This document shows, one piece after another, positions 49,502 through 61,160 of a stretch of DNA of 64,000 nt (positions are counted from its first letter, which is position 1; each line of letters starts with the position of its first letter). The position numbers and the translations under genes are program-made. Source of the DNA: Phoronis australis (Eukaryota > Phoronida > Phoronidae); NCBI GenBank assembly GCA_002633005.1, contig NMRA01000179.1:226214-290213 (forward strand), read 5' to 3'. Under the pieces are notes generated by a model. It did no database searches. It was not told the DNA's origin and saw nothing but the letters and a program-made list of their open reading frames with translations.

Positions 49502-49735
49502 TTATTGAACCAGGCCTTCATCGTAACGTCTCTTGTGACTGGAGTCGAAACGCGAGTCCTCAAAGTGGGCAGAACACAGAGTGGCCCCGGACAGAATCGC
49601 TTGGTCCACGATGACGTCCCACACTCTCGTTCGGCGCACGAAGCGATGCCACTTCTGCGCAACTTTGGTATCCTTCGGAACACCGAGACGTTCTCCGCCT
49701 GGCTACTGTTGCTGCAGCCTCCGGAAACACATCTT
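49502..49735 (-). pseudogene. Second THAP-type domain, frameshifted, minus strand
   Basis: On the minus strand, one frame gives RCVSGGCSNSSQAENVSVF and the next gives PKDTKVAQKWHRFVRRTR and then ATLCSAHFEDSRFD, ending DEGLVQ and TAA at 49502. This has the THAP signature C-x4-C, PKDxxxxxKW, C-x2-H-F...F, interrupted by a one-base shift between VSVF and PKD. AATAAA (minus strand, 49501-49506) overlaps the stop. The domain runs to the end of the frame, with no transposase attached. It converges with the acidic ORF at 49220-49488. Probably a dead mobile-element gene or exon; a sequencing error cannot be excluded. Confidence 0.65.
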
Positions 49736-49949
49736 TTGATCCCTCTGCGAACCTTCTCGACGCTAAATGTATTTTGCTTTCTCTTCACTCAATACACTTT
49801 GCATAACTCTCTGATCCGAACAGTATGGCGAACGACTTGGGTTCAACCCATGACGTTGTACATAATTTTTTTTTTCAATTTTTGCGTGTTTCTTTATGAG
49901 CTGTGCACTAAAGGCACTGAAATCTAGTAAAATATAATAATAAAATTTA

Positions 49950-50133
49950 TTTTGAGGTACAAGAGTCATGTTGTGTACACTTTAAACTTATCCATTCGTA
50001 ACTAAAAGGACCCGCTGTGGACGGGGAAACCCGGATATGGAATTTGTTGTGCTTCCATGATGTTATACAAGTCATTTTGAAGGAGAACTCTTGGAGTATC
50101 CAAAAGTATCAGTTGCCACCCTTTTCCTGTTTT

Positions 50134-50206
<73 letters not shown>

Positions 50207-51425
50207 TTTCGTATTAATGGTCCCCCGTCTCGGAAGGGGTCCTCTTCTGAAGGGGAGGGGACAACTTTACCTTCTATAAATCCAGCATTGCCATGATGAT
50301 GTGCGGAAAAGTGTTTCATAAGTTCTCAATAGAATCATGTAAAGCGCTATGCTCTTCTTCTGTGATAACGTGATTGATAAATTGATTTTATGTACAAAAC
50401 ACAAACAAAATGAATTTAATGTTTATATTGTATTCATAGGAAATTCTTCATATCTTACAAGTTATGTTTATATCTTGGGTCAGATTGGTTTCTTCTGCCA
50501 TTTGGTGTTGAAACTCGACATAACGATGACGAATCATCAACAAAAGCCTCGTCCAATGAAAGCGCAGAGTGCACAGAGTAATGACAGAGACTGCGTCGAA
50601 GCTAACGAACTGCCAACTGCAGACCTCTCGGCTGCTACCGGCTGGGGCAGGGCTCTTGGCGCGTCCTTCGCAATGTTCTTTGATCCGGCTGCAAACAGTA
50701 TTGATTCGTATATTAAAAGTAAACAGTGGTGACTTTCTGCTCAAAGTGTACGTACCGCAATATGAACGCTCAAATGGTCATCCCAGTATAAATGGTTTCA
50801 ATGCAAATTCCGGTCCCATGGAAAATACTAAAATTTAAAGCGGCTATCAACTCGTGTTGCGTCAACGAAGCGAACATTTAAATTGACCAATTTCTGCTGA
50901 AAAATACAATGTAGATGTCAACTTATTCCTAGCTCAAATGGGAAGCGATTTAAGGGTCTGCAAAGAACTGGCACTTTTTCGTTATTTCTTGAGACCATGG
51001 GGTACATGCAATGATAACCATCCAACGTGTACTGTATAGTGTGCTCTCAAGCAATAACGAACAATAAGTTTTTATAAACCCTCGGATAATTTCTAGCATG
51101 ACAAAATGATCAATTTGAGACCAACTCCATAACTGTTAGTTGTCTAAATTAAAAGTTGGTTTTGGCGATGAGAGATGGGTTTATAGTCGCGTTACAACTT
51201 CACTGTAAATAGGGAGGAGACTGTCGAGGATTCAAAGAACAAAGCATGGTCGACAGCTTACATTACAATTCTATTAGGTTTGGAAAAGATTTGGTTAAAA
51301 TGAACCACTACGATACAGAATATAGGTAGCACACAATTAAATCAGACATTTCTTCGGAACATGTCTGATTTGATTCCTATTTTAACGTCACCAGACGACT
51401 GTTAAGTGAATTCCAAATAAATGGT
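49950..51425. other. Flank 3' of the ADAM gene, no confident gene
   Basis: Apart from the microsatellite there is one plus frame (about 50520-50732) with protein-like composition (ELPTADLSAATGWGRALG) but no recognisable domain or splice support. If the ADAM uses its donor at 51481, transmembrane and cytoplasmic exons should lie here or further left on the minus strand; I could not identify them. Confidence 0.45.
50137..50205. repeat. (TA)n microsatellite
   Basis: About 33 uninterrupted TA dinucleotides. Self-complementary, able to extrude as a cruciform and likely polymorphic. Confidence 0.99.
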
Positions 51426-54400
51426 TCATAACAGCCAGAGCAACAAGCAAAATGTATTTAAGAGAATGTTAGCTAGCTCACCGGAAGAGGCTGCCGGACC
51501 TCCCCTCACACTTCCGCCATCACCGGGCTTGTCGCAAAACGGCGGTTGGTACCCATCGTCACAATGGCATTCTCCTTTGTTGTTACAAACCTAGCGATAC
51601 AAAGGTACCCCGTTCGCATTACGACTGAAATGTTAGCTCTCGAAATGTTTAGACAAACTAAGTATATAGAACATATGACTATGTAGTAGCTCGATCACTC
51701 ATACTTCTGTTCTCCGATGGCTAACGGAGAGCGGTGTCATGCGATGATGTTGACCGGACGAAAGAGGTCGGTATACTCAGGAAATCGTGAATACCAACCG
51801 TGCATACTCAGACAACAGACGGCAGCAGTGCATAAAATTAGGTAGAACACTGTCAACGCAATAGTATAAGAGACAAAGAAATTAGAGAAAAGAAGCATAA
51901 TTAGCACTATAGTGTATAACAAGGTATATCTGATCACATCGAGCCTGGGAGAGCAATGTTGCCTGAGGCCGATCTCAACTTCATGATTGGTTCGAATTCG
52001 AATAAAAATTAAATGCATTATTTCACAATGGATTGAACATCAATGTAGGTAACTCGAAACAAACATACTAACGCGCATCATATAACTCTAGACCTGGAAT
52101 GCCAACTCTGATCTCGCGGCGCCGAAGTTGCGCCGCGCACGACATGCGTGAGATTAATTGCATTCATTGGCTCCGGTGTGTGCATTTGCTATGGAATTTA
52201 CTGCGACTAAAACTTTTCTCAACCCCCGCGGTTTTTCAACCGAACTGCATAAGAGTCATATCTTTAGAAAGCCCTTTGTAAGTTCTTAATGATAATATCA
52301 GAAGCAAAAGATAAGTGATTTTGTTAATAAATATATATGATTTCACATACCTGAATAGTTTACAAAAATATTTTTTGATTCTAAAAACCAAGAGTGCTAC
52401 CAAAATGCGAAAAATAACAGCCTGAAATAGTAACATAAACAAGGAAATTAACACGGCATATGGACAACAGGTAAACTTTGCACAAATGAATTACATGTAT
52501 TATAGGAACAATTGAAAACACCAATAATACGCAAACACGCACACGCACACGTAGTTGGAATTACAGGACTAACTAGAGTTCTATGAGCGCATGGAAAACT
52601 ATGCTTAAAACTAATAAATCTCCATTTTCAACTGTACAACCGGCTAACAACACAATCATCGAGTGTTTCTAAAACAAGGGCGCACCAATGAACGGTACGA
52701 CTGGTGAGAGGTGATAACTAAATCTTATCGTACATCTGAGAGCAAGTGTATGTTTCATTTTAGTGAAATCACTGAGATGTTTCCATGACAATTTTTATTA
52801 CCAATTACCAAGGAAATATTTGACACATGCATCCAGACAAGTGCTGCAAATAACTCCAATTTTAGTCAACGCGCAGTTTTAATAGGAAAGTTGAGCAAGA
52901 CGTCGTAGTTGTCAAGAAGTTGCCCGACATCTGAGCCCCGGACAACTGAGCACTGGATATCAGAATACCGGTCATCAATGTATTGAGATGACAGAGTCAG
53001 CAAGGTTCAAACTTGTTTTGCACTGGCTAAGAAGGCTACATGTAGTTTGCACACACAGAAAAATAAGTTGTGAGAGATAATCTTATAAAGAAGCTAATTG
53101 ACATAATTGGCGAACTTACTCCATGACTGTTGCAGTCACAAGGGAGAATCCCGATTGCTTGTAAAGTCTGGCACCTTGAATTGACGCACATCTGCATGAA
53201 TAGAACATAATTTATCAAAATTGATAAAATGTACAGATCGAAACTTCTTCAGTTTAAGTGATACGAAAGTTGTTACATTGTCTGCAGATCAATACATGTA
53301 CATCCACGAAAGAAGACTTTTGGAGACAAAGGACGACGCACCTACAACGGCAGACGTACAGTGTACATGTAAACTTACATGTTTAAGAAAAGCGCCGAAA
53401 ACTCTGCTTTGGAAGAAAAAAAATCCCTATGAAAGGAGCATAACAAAACGCAACCCTTATTGTCATCACGGTCACCTGATTTACAAAACAGCAACTACAG
53501 TGTACATGTAAAACAAATGCTTCTCGTTGAAGGCTTTGTGCGTACTGTAGGAAGCGAAGCAACGCTGACTATCGATTTAAGTTCATGTGTTAATTATCTG
53601 ATTGCTACTTGACACATCCTCGATCAAATGCAATTTGTTTTTAACCACACAAAAACAAGACATCTTAAAGACAACAGCAGACACGTATGGACGTATTTTG
53701 GCGGGCAAATCCTTACCACGAGCACAAGACATTAACCACGGAGCAGAATCCTTGCCACGAAACCAGAATCATTTGCAACTCTACACAAAACTTATAACAA
53801 GCACTGTAAGAAGAGTTCATCCAGATATAATCTTGTGGTGTGTGCGTCTGGCTCATTGCGCGTGGTAAAAGCGTTCTTTTGGTGCAGTTTAGGTATTTGG
53901 GAAGTTGGGTGACTTCTTCTTCAGTGTTCAGTTTTTGCGGCCCGTGACAAGTTATTGATTACGATCTTTGTACGAAAGACCATTTTGGCAGCACCCACGT
54001 TTTCGTCAGCGAGTATGCTACATTACAATGTCCGCTGACATCGCTTATCTTAGCACGAAGCATATTTTATCTTAAGTGTCACATTAAAAATGCTATATTA
54101 CACAAAAACTATACAGTTTCCATCGACAATTTTCTTTTGGTTTAGGGGCGCAGGGAGTCTGATACGTCCTAGCAGCAGCGCTTTTACACGAGAGAATGAC
54201 GTGACACAGACACAGTTATCGTCTTATTACGTGAAACTCACAAAGTACGTGTTTTTGCCTTCGATAGCGATTGCCTGGGCGCTCAAGGGTCACCTTACAC
54301 GAACGTGCATATCAACAAAAACAACTCCATTGTTGGCGCTAAACGTACCTTGCCTGTGCCACAGTGGCTACCGTCTGCAACTAGACCTGGATTGCGGGTT

Positions 54401-57400
54401 CCATCAACCGTTTCAATCTCAGCTCTGTTACATTGAGGACTACAAAGCAAAAGGGTACACAAAATTAATTAAAACTTTATCGTAGGTGTTTAAAGTTTGC
54501 CAGAGACGTGCCAATGCATTACAGAACACGTAACTTACTAAATTCAGACGGTCAGCAAATTTCTGTTGCATGTGTATTTCGTAGTTTAATGCAAGTTCAA
54601 CTCAATTTTTGTAAAAGCACAAAGATAAACTGGTGAAGTCAGTGTGTGTATTTGCATGTCAGTTATTCGAGTTTCGGTACGATGAAGCTTTACACGACGA
54701 TATTTACCTGTAAATTGGAAGAGCGTACTTGTATGGGCGAGGATAGATGAGAATATTCTCGTCGCTTTTGCAGTGCAAGAGACCACAGAGACTGTCCCTT
54801 AACAGACAAAATGTGCTATAAGTTTGTGTATACGCAAAATATGTTCACACATTGCACAAATTCCAGTGATCCTTACTATACAACCAGTTACTGATGTATT
54901 ATGCACTAAAGTGAACACTGTAGCTCTCATGCTTTACAATGTCATCTTGTTTTCAATTCTAGAAAGATTAATAGAAATCAGTGGCCTCCAGAATTGTACT
55001 TTTAAGTTGGGAAGGTAAATGTACACTGTACACATGGCAACGTGGCTTAGACACTTAAGTCAGTGTGCGGCATTTGACAAACCACATCCATTGTACAGGG
55101 GCCCTATGACGTGGGAGCAGTGTCTAATATAATCAATTACTGTTGTTTTGTCAGCTTTTCGCATATTGTCCTACTTAGGGCTCCCCGTCGGAGGGACGAT
55201 AACTGTCATTTTCCGCCTATAAATCCGCCACTGATCATGCAGTCATGTTACTAGGTAGTGTTAGCTCTCTGAGCAAAAATTAGGAAAGGAACAAAAATAT
55301 TTGATTATATCACGGACCCTCTCCAAAAACGTCCTCCTAGAAATGAAAGGAAGCACAATAAATTAGTAAAAGAGCAACTGAAGTGGCTGCCTTCAAGAGG
55401 TAAACCATTGATATGAAGTATAAAAGGAGTATTGTAATTACAAAAAACAAAAAAGTGAGCATCTGGGTTCCATCACCAGACTTTTCCTCGAAATGAATTG
55501 TCCACTTAGAATTGAAACTGAAAATCTGAATAAGTTTGCCCCAGAAAACAGCTCATGTTAAATGTTCTCAAGTTTTCTAAAGTAAGGTGAAATGCCCAAC
55601 TTCAGGTGAGTGACCACGAAGACAATACATGATGAAATTTTAATGAACAGGGCCTTCAAAGGAATGAGCGGGTCCCCACGGAGAGTTAATGTAGGACCGA
55701 TCACGTACACCCCCTCTTGTACGTCGCAGGAATACTCCTCAGTGACGCCCGTGTGGCTTTGTGATGTTAATGACACCACGTTTTGCTACAGCTGTCCAGT
55801 GAAGTGGAGCATTGACCTTGCACCATGTAGCCACTGCCGGAAACCGGATGTCCAGACAGAGATGACGGCAACATGCACCCACGTATACATGCCAATATGT
55901 GGGCGCATAAAAGTGCACATAACGGGTCTGTTTGATGAACAGTGATTTGAGATCCAAGTCAGAAATTTGGTCTGAGGCTAATCAGAATTATATAACTTTT
56001 AAATACTGAGATTAAATTATTTCTAGGTAGTGACGTGCATGGCAGGGTGTGTAAATCCAGTTTTTGTCTTAATTCACAGAGCCCTCTGCTGAGTTCGTCA
56101 AGGATTTAGCAAGTGAAGCTAGTTTTACCACGTGCGTTGCTTGTAATGTAAGGTGATATCACGTGAAAAGTTGCGTGAACTTGTTCTTTCGTCAGTGTAT
56201 TGCGACCACGGAACGGTATCTATTGGTACAAACGTCGTCTAGGTTGTGCATCAGTAATACCTACTTATTTTCGCACGCAACATAGCTATTAGTCTTCCGG
56301 TTACGACCACAATTCCCAGCTTGCATTCCAAAGGTGTTGAAACTGAAGCACCAACTATTGGGTGTTGCTGATGGTCCCCACAGAGACTTGCAACTGTCCG
56401 TTCGACTTGAGCAGCGTCTTTTAAAGCAGTACGCCTGTTACAAAGCATTACGTCCATTAAAGTTACATGTATTTTACCCTCACGTGTTTAATCAATGCAT
56501 TGTCTTTTTAAAGACAATGCATTGATTAAAAGGACCGCATGGGTATCAGGAAACAGACGGCTCCGACCTATTTACATGTACATGTATTTACTAGTTCTAT
56601 GCCGATATCAACGAAGCTACGAAAACAGATTTATAATCTCACTTTCCACGTACACTGTATAGTGCATGCGCGCACCCAGCCTAAAAATGGGGCTCTAATT
56701 TGTGGGAATGTGGACCTTTGACTAACATGTACGGGGTACGTGGAGAGCTTTGAATTGCGCATTCCTCGATTTTTGGTAGTTCCAGCCTTTTTAGTGGAAT
56801 TTTGTACCGTTTTCTACGTTTTTGTAATTTTAGTTTCACTGAGGCGGACCTTTTTTCCCCACTTCGCCAAGCCCCCCGAGCCCTCCCACCATCTACCAAC
56901 GTTATAAATGTCGCTCCCGACAGAGTGTAATCGTCTCGTCTGCTCTTCAGTGAGAGGCACATTCAGCGTTTTTTTTTTTGCGGAGGAACCGACAAAACTT
57001 TAATTTCATTAGTAAATACAGTTTGAACAAACAAACTGTTAACTAAAATGTATTTCAACGTAATATGGAGTATATTGTAAAAGAGTATAAGCATATATTA
57101 AATCAAATAATACAAATAAGAAATTAACATTCACGTTAACGTACTCTTTCCCTAAGTTTAGAACTGAGCCATTGGTAACCGCTGGTAGCACTGTTTCCGT
57201 GACAACAAGTGATTGCTACATGTACAAGTTCGCAAAGATTCCATTTGGTCTGGTAAATTCGGCAGAAGTTGGCAAGAGCACATAATACTGAAAATTATGT
57301 GGATGACATTCTGTGCCATAATAAGACAGAACACCTTGGCACCTTGCAAGATACCCTCAAACGTGTACGGGAGGCTGGACTAACGATTCGACCCACGAAG

Positions 57401-58964
57401 TGTTCGGTTGGATCTCGTTGCCTTGCAAACTACTTATATGGTAAAGAATTAATCTTTCAAACTGACCATCTACCCCTGGCTTACATTCAAAAAAGTAAGT
57501 TAGTCAATGGACGCATCATGAGGTGGGCCTTGTCTTTTCAAAACTATCGATTTAAGGGTGAAGCTATTAAAGGCTCAGAGAATGTTGGTGCTGATAACCT
57601 GAGTAGGTTAGAGTGTTGAAGATTCTTGGAAATTGGGTAATAGATCTAAGTGTTTTAAAATCAATATTTACGTCTTCCGTGTTGAGAAAAGTACATGTAT
57701 TTTCTTTAGAAGGGGCTTATTTGTCAGAACAAATATTGATTAAGTAATTAGTTAGAATACATCCATTTTAAGTTGCCCAAAATTTGTTCATATGTACTTT
57801 TAAATCATGGGGTCAAACTTTCTGACATGTATTAGCCAATCACTAACTAAGTAAAATATTAACGGAGTATTCAGATGAGCTATAGTAGTTGAAGCTAAAA
57901 GACTTGCTACAGTGTACAGCAGAAATTGTACAACAGAGCCATCCCGTGGAATATTCTAAACAGGATCTTGGCAAGGGCAAGGGTTTGCGAACAGGAAGTT
58001 ACATGTAACTGAAACCTTCTCACTTGCATCGTGGGTAGAAAGATACTGCCTATACATTGTACGTGTTGCGTCACGAGAGACTGTGACCAGCAAGAGAAAT
58101 CGTATATGTAGGTGGAAGATATTGCCTGCAAGTGTTGCGTCACCAGAGACTGTGACCAGCAACAGGAATCGTGGGTAGAAGATGCTGCCTGCAAGCGTTG
58201 CGTCACCTGAGACTGTGACCAGGAAGTACACTGTCGCAATACAGTGTGTGTATTATAAAGATTCACCAACAGGACTGTCATCCAACAAGTAGAGAGTCCT
58301 ACAGCTTGGATAGCAGATAAAACATTTGATTATTTGGATAATTGATTGAAGTAATCTTTAAAGAAGGCGCTAGCGTTACTCTTTTTGTAGTTCATTATTT
58401 AATTAACAACAAGTTTCACTTCTTTAATTAGTGGTTATCATACAATAAATTAACCATTCTCTCTCCATCTAGGCACAATCTCAAACTATAGCTACCTTTT
58501 AAACAAACCCACAGTCAATTTTTGACATACACACGGCAATATCTCGCGTAATATCGCGAAATCTTGCTTTTCTATCGTTGTCGTGCGAGGTCTTAGTGTT
58601 ACTTAACTCTACCCAGGTATCCCAAAGACCTCCAACAGTAGCGAAAAGGGGCAAAACTCTACAGCAGACGACGAATACGTATCGTGCAGTATATCCAGCC
58701 ACGATGCCTCATAATAACTTTGGGTTACACTAATTAATCTAACCAACAAAAACCAGCACTTATGAACCGGTCGCAATTGAGTGGCTCAAAATTTTCAGAC
58801 GTCGTTCGGACGAACAGCACATATTATTTTACCTCGCCCTGCTTACAAACTGTTCCATCCCGTTTAAAGTAGTCTGAGGGACATTCGTTTGACACGCCGT
58901 CACAATATTCGGGAAGGTCGCAGATATTCGCTGCAGGTCTACAAATTGTGCCTTTTTCTAAAAA
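51426..58964 (-). CDS. ADAM-family metalloprotease-disintegrin, 3' part (disintegrin, cysteine-rich, EGF-like)
   Basis: Exons read downward: 58833-58964, 56265-56434, 54708-54797, 54349-54439, 53120-53191, 51482-51590. All GT-AG, with consistent phases 0,2,2,0,0. The first encodes the second half of the disintegrin domain ([16 protein letters not shown]), including an R-x6-DLPE loop, a form known from integrin alpha9beta1-binding ADAMs. The next exons give the cysteine-rich domain ([35 protein letters not shown]-like [12 protein letters not shown]) and [19 protein letters not shown]. The last gives the EGF-like [20 protein letters not shown]. Closest in style to the ADAM9/12/19/33 group, by memory. 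The prodomain, HExxH protease and first half of the disintegrin are not in the window and should lie beyond 64000 or in unrecognised exons. After 51482 the frame either splices at GTGAGC or reads on to TGA at 51426. Introns hold a Gypsy fragment and a hairpin. Confidence 0.88.
55185..55232. repeat. Right end of a GGCGGAT-family element
   Basis: CCGCCTATAAATCCGCCACTG matches the terminus of the family, in an ADAM intron. The left end is not clear. Confidence 0.55.
55845..55925. repeat. Second copy of the repeat terminus at 46976
   Basis: CCAGACAGAGATGACGGCAACATGC and TATGTGGGCGCATAAAAGTG correspond block for block to 46986-47060. Lies in the ADAM intron 54798-56264. A 111-residue plus frame across the region has several cysteines but no family I recognise. 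Confidence 0.7.
56487..56530. repeat. Perfect 44-bp inverted repeat (21-bp stem, 2-base loop)
   Basis: Left arm starting at 56487 (TTTAATCAATGCATTGTCTT) is exactly complementary to 56511-56530; T56507 and A56510 also pair around a TT loop. It lies 53-96 nt upstream of the acceptor of the ADAM exon 56265-56434 on the minus strand. Confidence 0.95.
57200..57619 (+). pseudogene. Internally deleted Ty3/Gypsy pol fragment
   Basis: From about 57216 the frame [15 protein letters not shown] matches the reverse-transcriptase block before the active site. After decay, the frame from 57269 reads [15 protein letters not shown] (YVDD catalytic motif) and GLTIRPTKC. It then passes directly into the RNase H region ([37 protein letters not shown]) and stops at 57619. 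The normal thumb/connection and the first part of RNase H are missing, so it is an internally deleted relic. No LTRs, integrase or gag found. Lies antisense in the ADAM intron 56435-58832. Confidence 0.88.
58017..58235. repeat. Imperfect 63-69 bp tandem repeat, about three copies
   Basis: GCGTCACNNGAGACTGTGACCAG recurs at 58068, 58137 and 58200, each followed or preceded by a GTGGGTAGAAGAT-like block. It forms a repeated minus-strand frame ([12 protein letters not shown]) but without gene context; it lies inside an ADAM intron. Confidence 0.9.
58528..58622. repeat. Second copy of the CTAGCGTTACT miniature element
   Basis: CACGGCAATATCTCGC (inverse of the interior at 19016-19032) and GCGAGGTCTTAGTGTTACTTAACTCTACC (cf. 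19069-19094) place this in the family of 18951-19105. It is shorter, and its parts are in a different relative orientation, so it is rearranged or truncated. Confidence 0.65.
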
Positions 58965-61084
58965 CTGGAAAGAGATTAGAGAGTCAATGAAAAGCACAGT
59001 TAGCGTATCATTTGCAACACTGAAAAGTATTTACTCAGCCATTCATTGGCTGCAAAGTGAACTGTATATGAACACAAATCTTTGAATTTCTGTTGATGTC
59101 AAAGCATTTTCTAGTTTCTAATTTTCAAAAATGAGCTGTCAAACGCTCGTCACTTCCGTCGATTTTTCTACACACAAGGCAAACACATCTCCTTATTTGG
59201 TAACACACTTCCCTTATATGGAACATAAACAGAACATTGGAGGCTTAAATTGATGTTCAAACTGTTTAAAATTAGTTATAAAGCTATCATTGATATCAAT
59301 TGTTTTTGGAAAATTCCTTGCTTCACTGGCTTGTCTCATATTGTGTCGTAGACCCCTAATTCGGAGTGCGATCACCCATTGTAATCTGCCGTTAATAGCG
59401 ACGTTATCAGTCGCTAACGAAGTTAAGAAGCCGAAAGGAAATTATCACGCTATTATACATGTAACAGTATGTGTCAGAGTCAAAGATGAGCATAGGTTGG
59501 GTTCGTTATCTTTTGTCAAGTCAATCGTACACACAAACTTCGTTTCTCCTGCTCCATTACAGACCTTCGTTGCGCCCGTTTCGACACCGCCTTGGTCCCA
59601 GGTAGTGTACTGTAGTGGGGAATGGGCGCACGTAGGCGCAGCCAACGACCTTTTGCGTCTATGCACCATAAGTTACGTTCAGTGCTCAAGGTGATACAGT
59701 GGGTTTTGGGCGCCTACTTACCTCTAATTTTTCAACTACAGCACTGATAGTGCACCGTCCCTCTACTTGGATACGGGGGTTGTTTTTTTCGCGGATGCGG
59801 GGGCAGCGTGGCCAGTTTCGTACTGGCCTTGGTGACGTCAGTCCGTCGGCTCAACGGCCTGGGTGAACAGTCCGTCTTCTAGTTAATTTCACTCCCTCCA
59901 ACTTCCGTCGTGTATATAATTCATTAGGCCTGTCGCTAACATAATTAATGATGTCATTAAGAATACACTCTTCCTTGAGTAAACTAAATTATGTACCGGT
60001 GGAAAATTTGGCGTTCTGCAGCTAAATTTGTAATGCGGTCTTCTGGATCGGCTTTCGACGCCCTGAAATATTGCGTCACCAATTTCCCCTGATTCTTCAA
60101 TCAACTTTTCTTCTCTTCCCCGAGGTTACGTACATGTCATAACAAATTATCGGAAATAGTTTCATTTCGTTACAAGTTTTTAGTGTTTGAATACCATCAA
60201 ACCCAGTTTCAGAACAAATATTGCTGCTGCAAAGGCGTCATTTCCCCCGAGAGATATGGTAAAGTTTTAAGAAATGGCGCCTGAACGTGTAACAAGTATG
60301 CACTGTTTTCAAAACGACGACAGACTCCTTTGTTACAAAAAGCGGAGAATTACCCAAAAGTGAGTTTATTCAATTACTTTTCACTTAAACGGCTGCAAAG
60401 GGTAAGATTGATTCCCAGATTCTGTATGCACCCCGCCGGTCGTTAGCTCCACACATACATGTATTGATATCAGTTCCACGACTAGGTGACGAGCTGAGCT
60501 ATCCGGGTTGTGTGAAGTTTCGATGTCTAAGAAGCTCAACACGCGATTATCTAGCTGTATGTTGGCGGTACGGCAAGCTGGCTTGCTACCTCATGACATG
60601 TGACTTTTGTAAATGCATTACATAAATGCACTGGTACTTTATGTTTACTACAATATTCTTAGTTTTCACCTTAAAGAATAGCTGATTACCGTACGTGTAC
60701 TTTGTACGTGTTACGACAGGGTCAAATGTTCTGAAAAGAAATTTGTACAGTGCCTGGGGAAGGAATCCCGCAGCCGCACACTCCACCAAAGTCTGACAGT
60801 GACAGAAATTCTGATTGAAGCTGTTTAAAAATAGCACGGTCTTTTCATTAAGTATTCATGTCTCTAGCGACGAACACCAATGTTCAGCTGAAGGTGTGCA
60901 GCATGTACAGTGTAGATATTCTCCACATACTGTAGCTGCTTTCGAAAGGGTAACGGTTAGTTGTTATTACCTGCTGTAACCGTCACTCGGAAAAGTCGTA
61001 CACATTATAAACTACAGACAGCGGTAAGTGGTCTATGACAAAATGGGAAAATGGGTTTATAACAACGTTAGACATTATCAGCGA

Positions 61085-61160
61085 GAATGATGCTTTTCTG
61101 AAGTTATCTCAACGAGGAATTGAACTCACAGCCTCAGCGATCGCAATCCAAGGATTTGCT
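61085..61160 (-). repeat. Possible tRNA-derived SINE
   Basis: On the minus strand, TTGGATTGCGATCGCTGAGG is followed by CTGTGAGTTCAATTCCTCG. The latter is close to a tRNA T-arm with B box (GGTTCGAATCC) and fits the GTGAGTTCAATCCTCG form common in tRNA-derived SINEs. The A box is not clear and no tail was delimited. Confidence 0.4.

Noticed and set aside
50349..50732. 127-residue plus-strand ORF with protein-like end
   Set aside because: No domain, weak upstream half and no splice evidence; mentioned only as a flank note.
54090..54485. 131-residue plus-strand ORF
   Set aside because: It is the antisense shadow of the ADAM exon at 54349-54439.
60721..60837. Minus-strand GVCGCGIPSPGT as a possible first-half disintegrin exon
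   Set aside because: The expected E-C-D-C-G and C-C-D patterns are absent, the frame closes soon after, and splice sites are poor.
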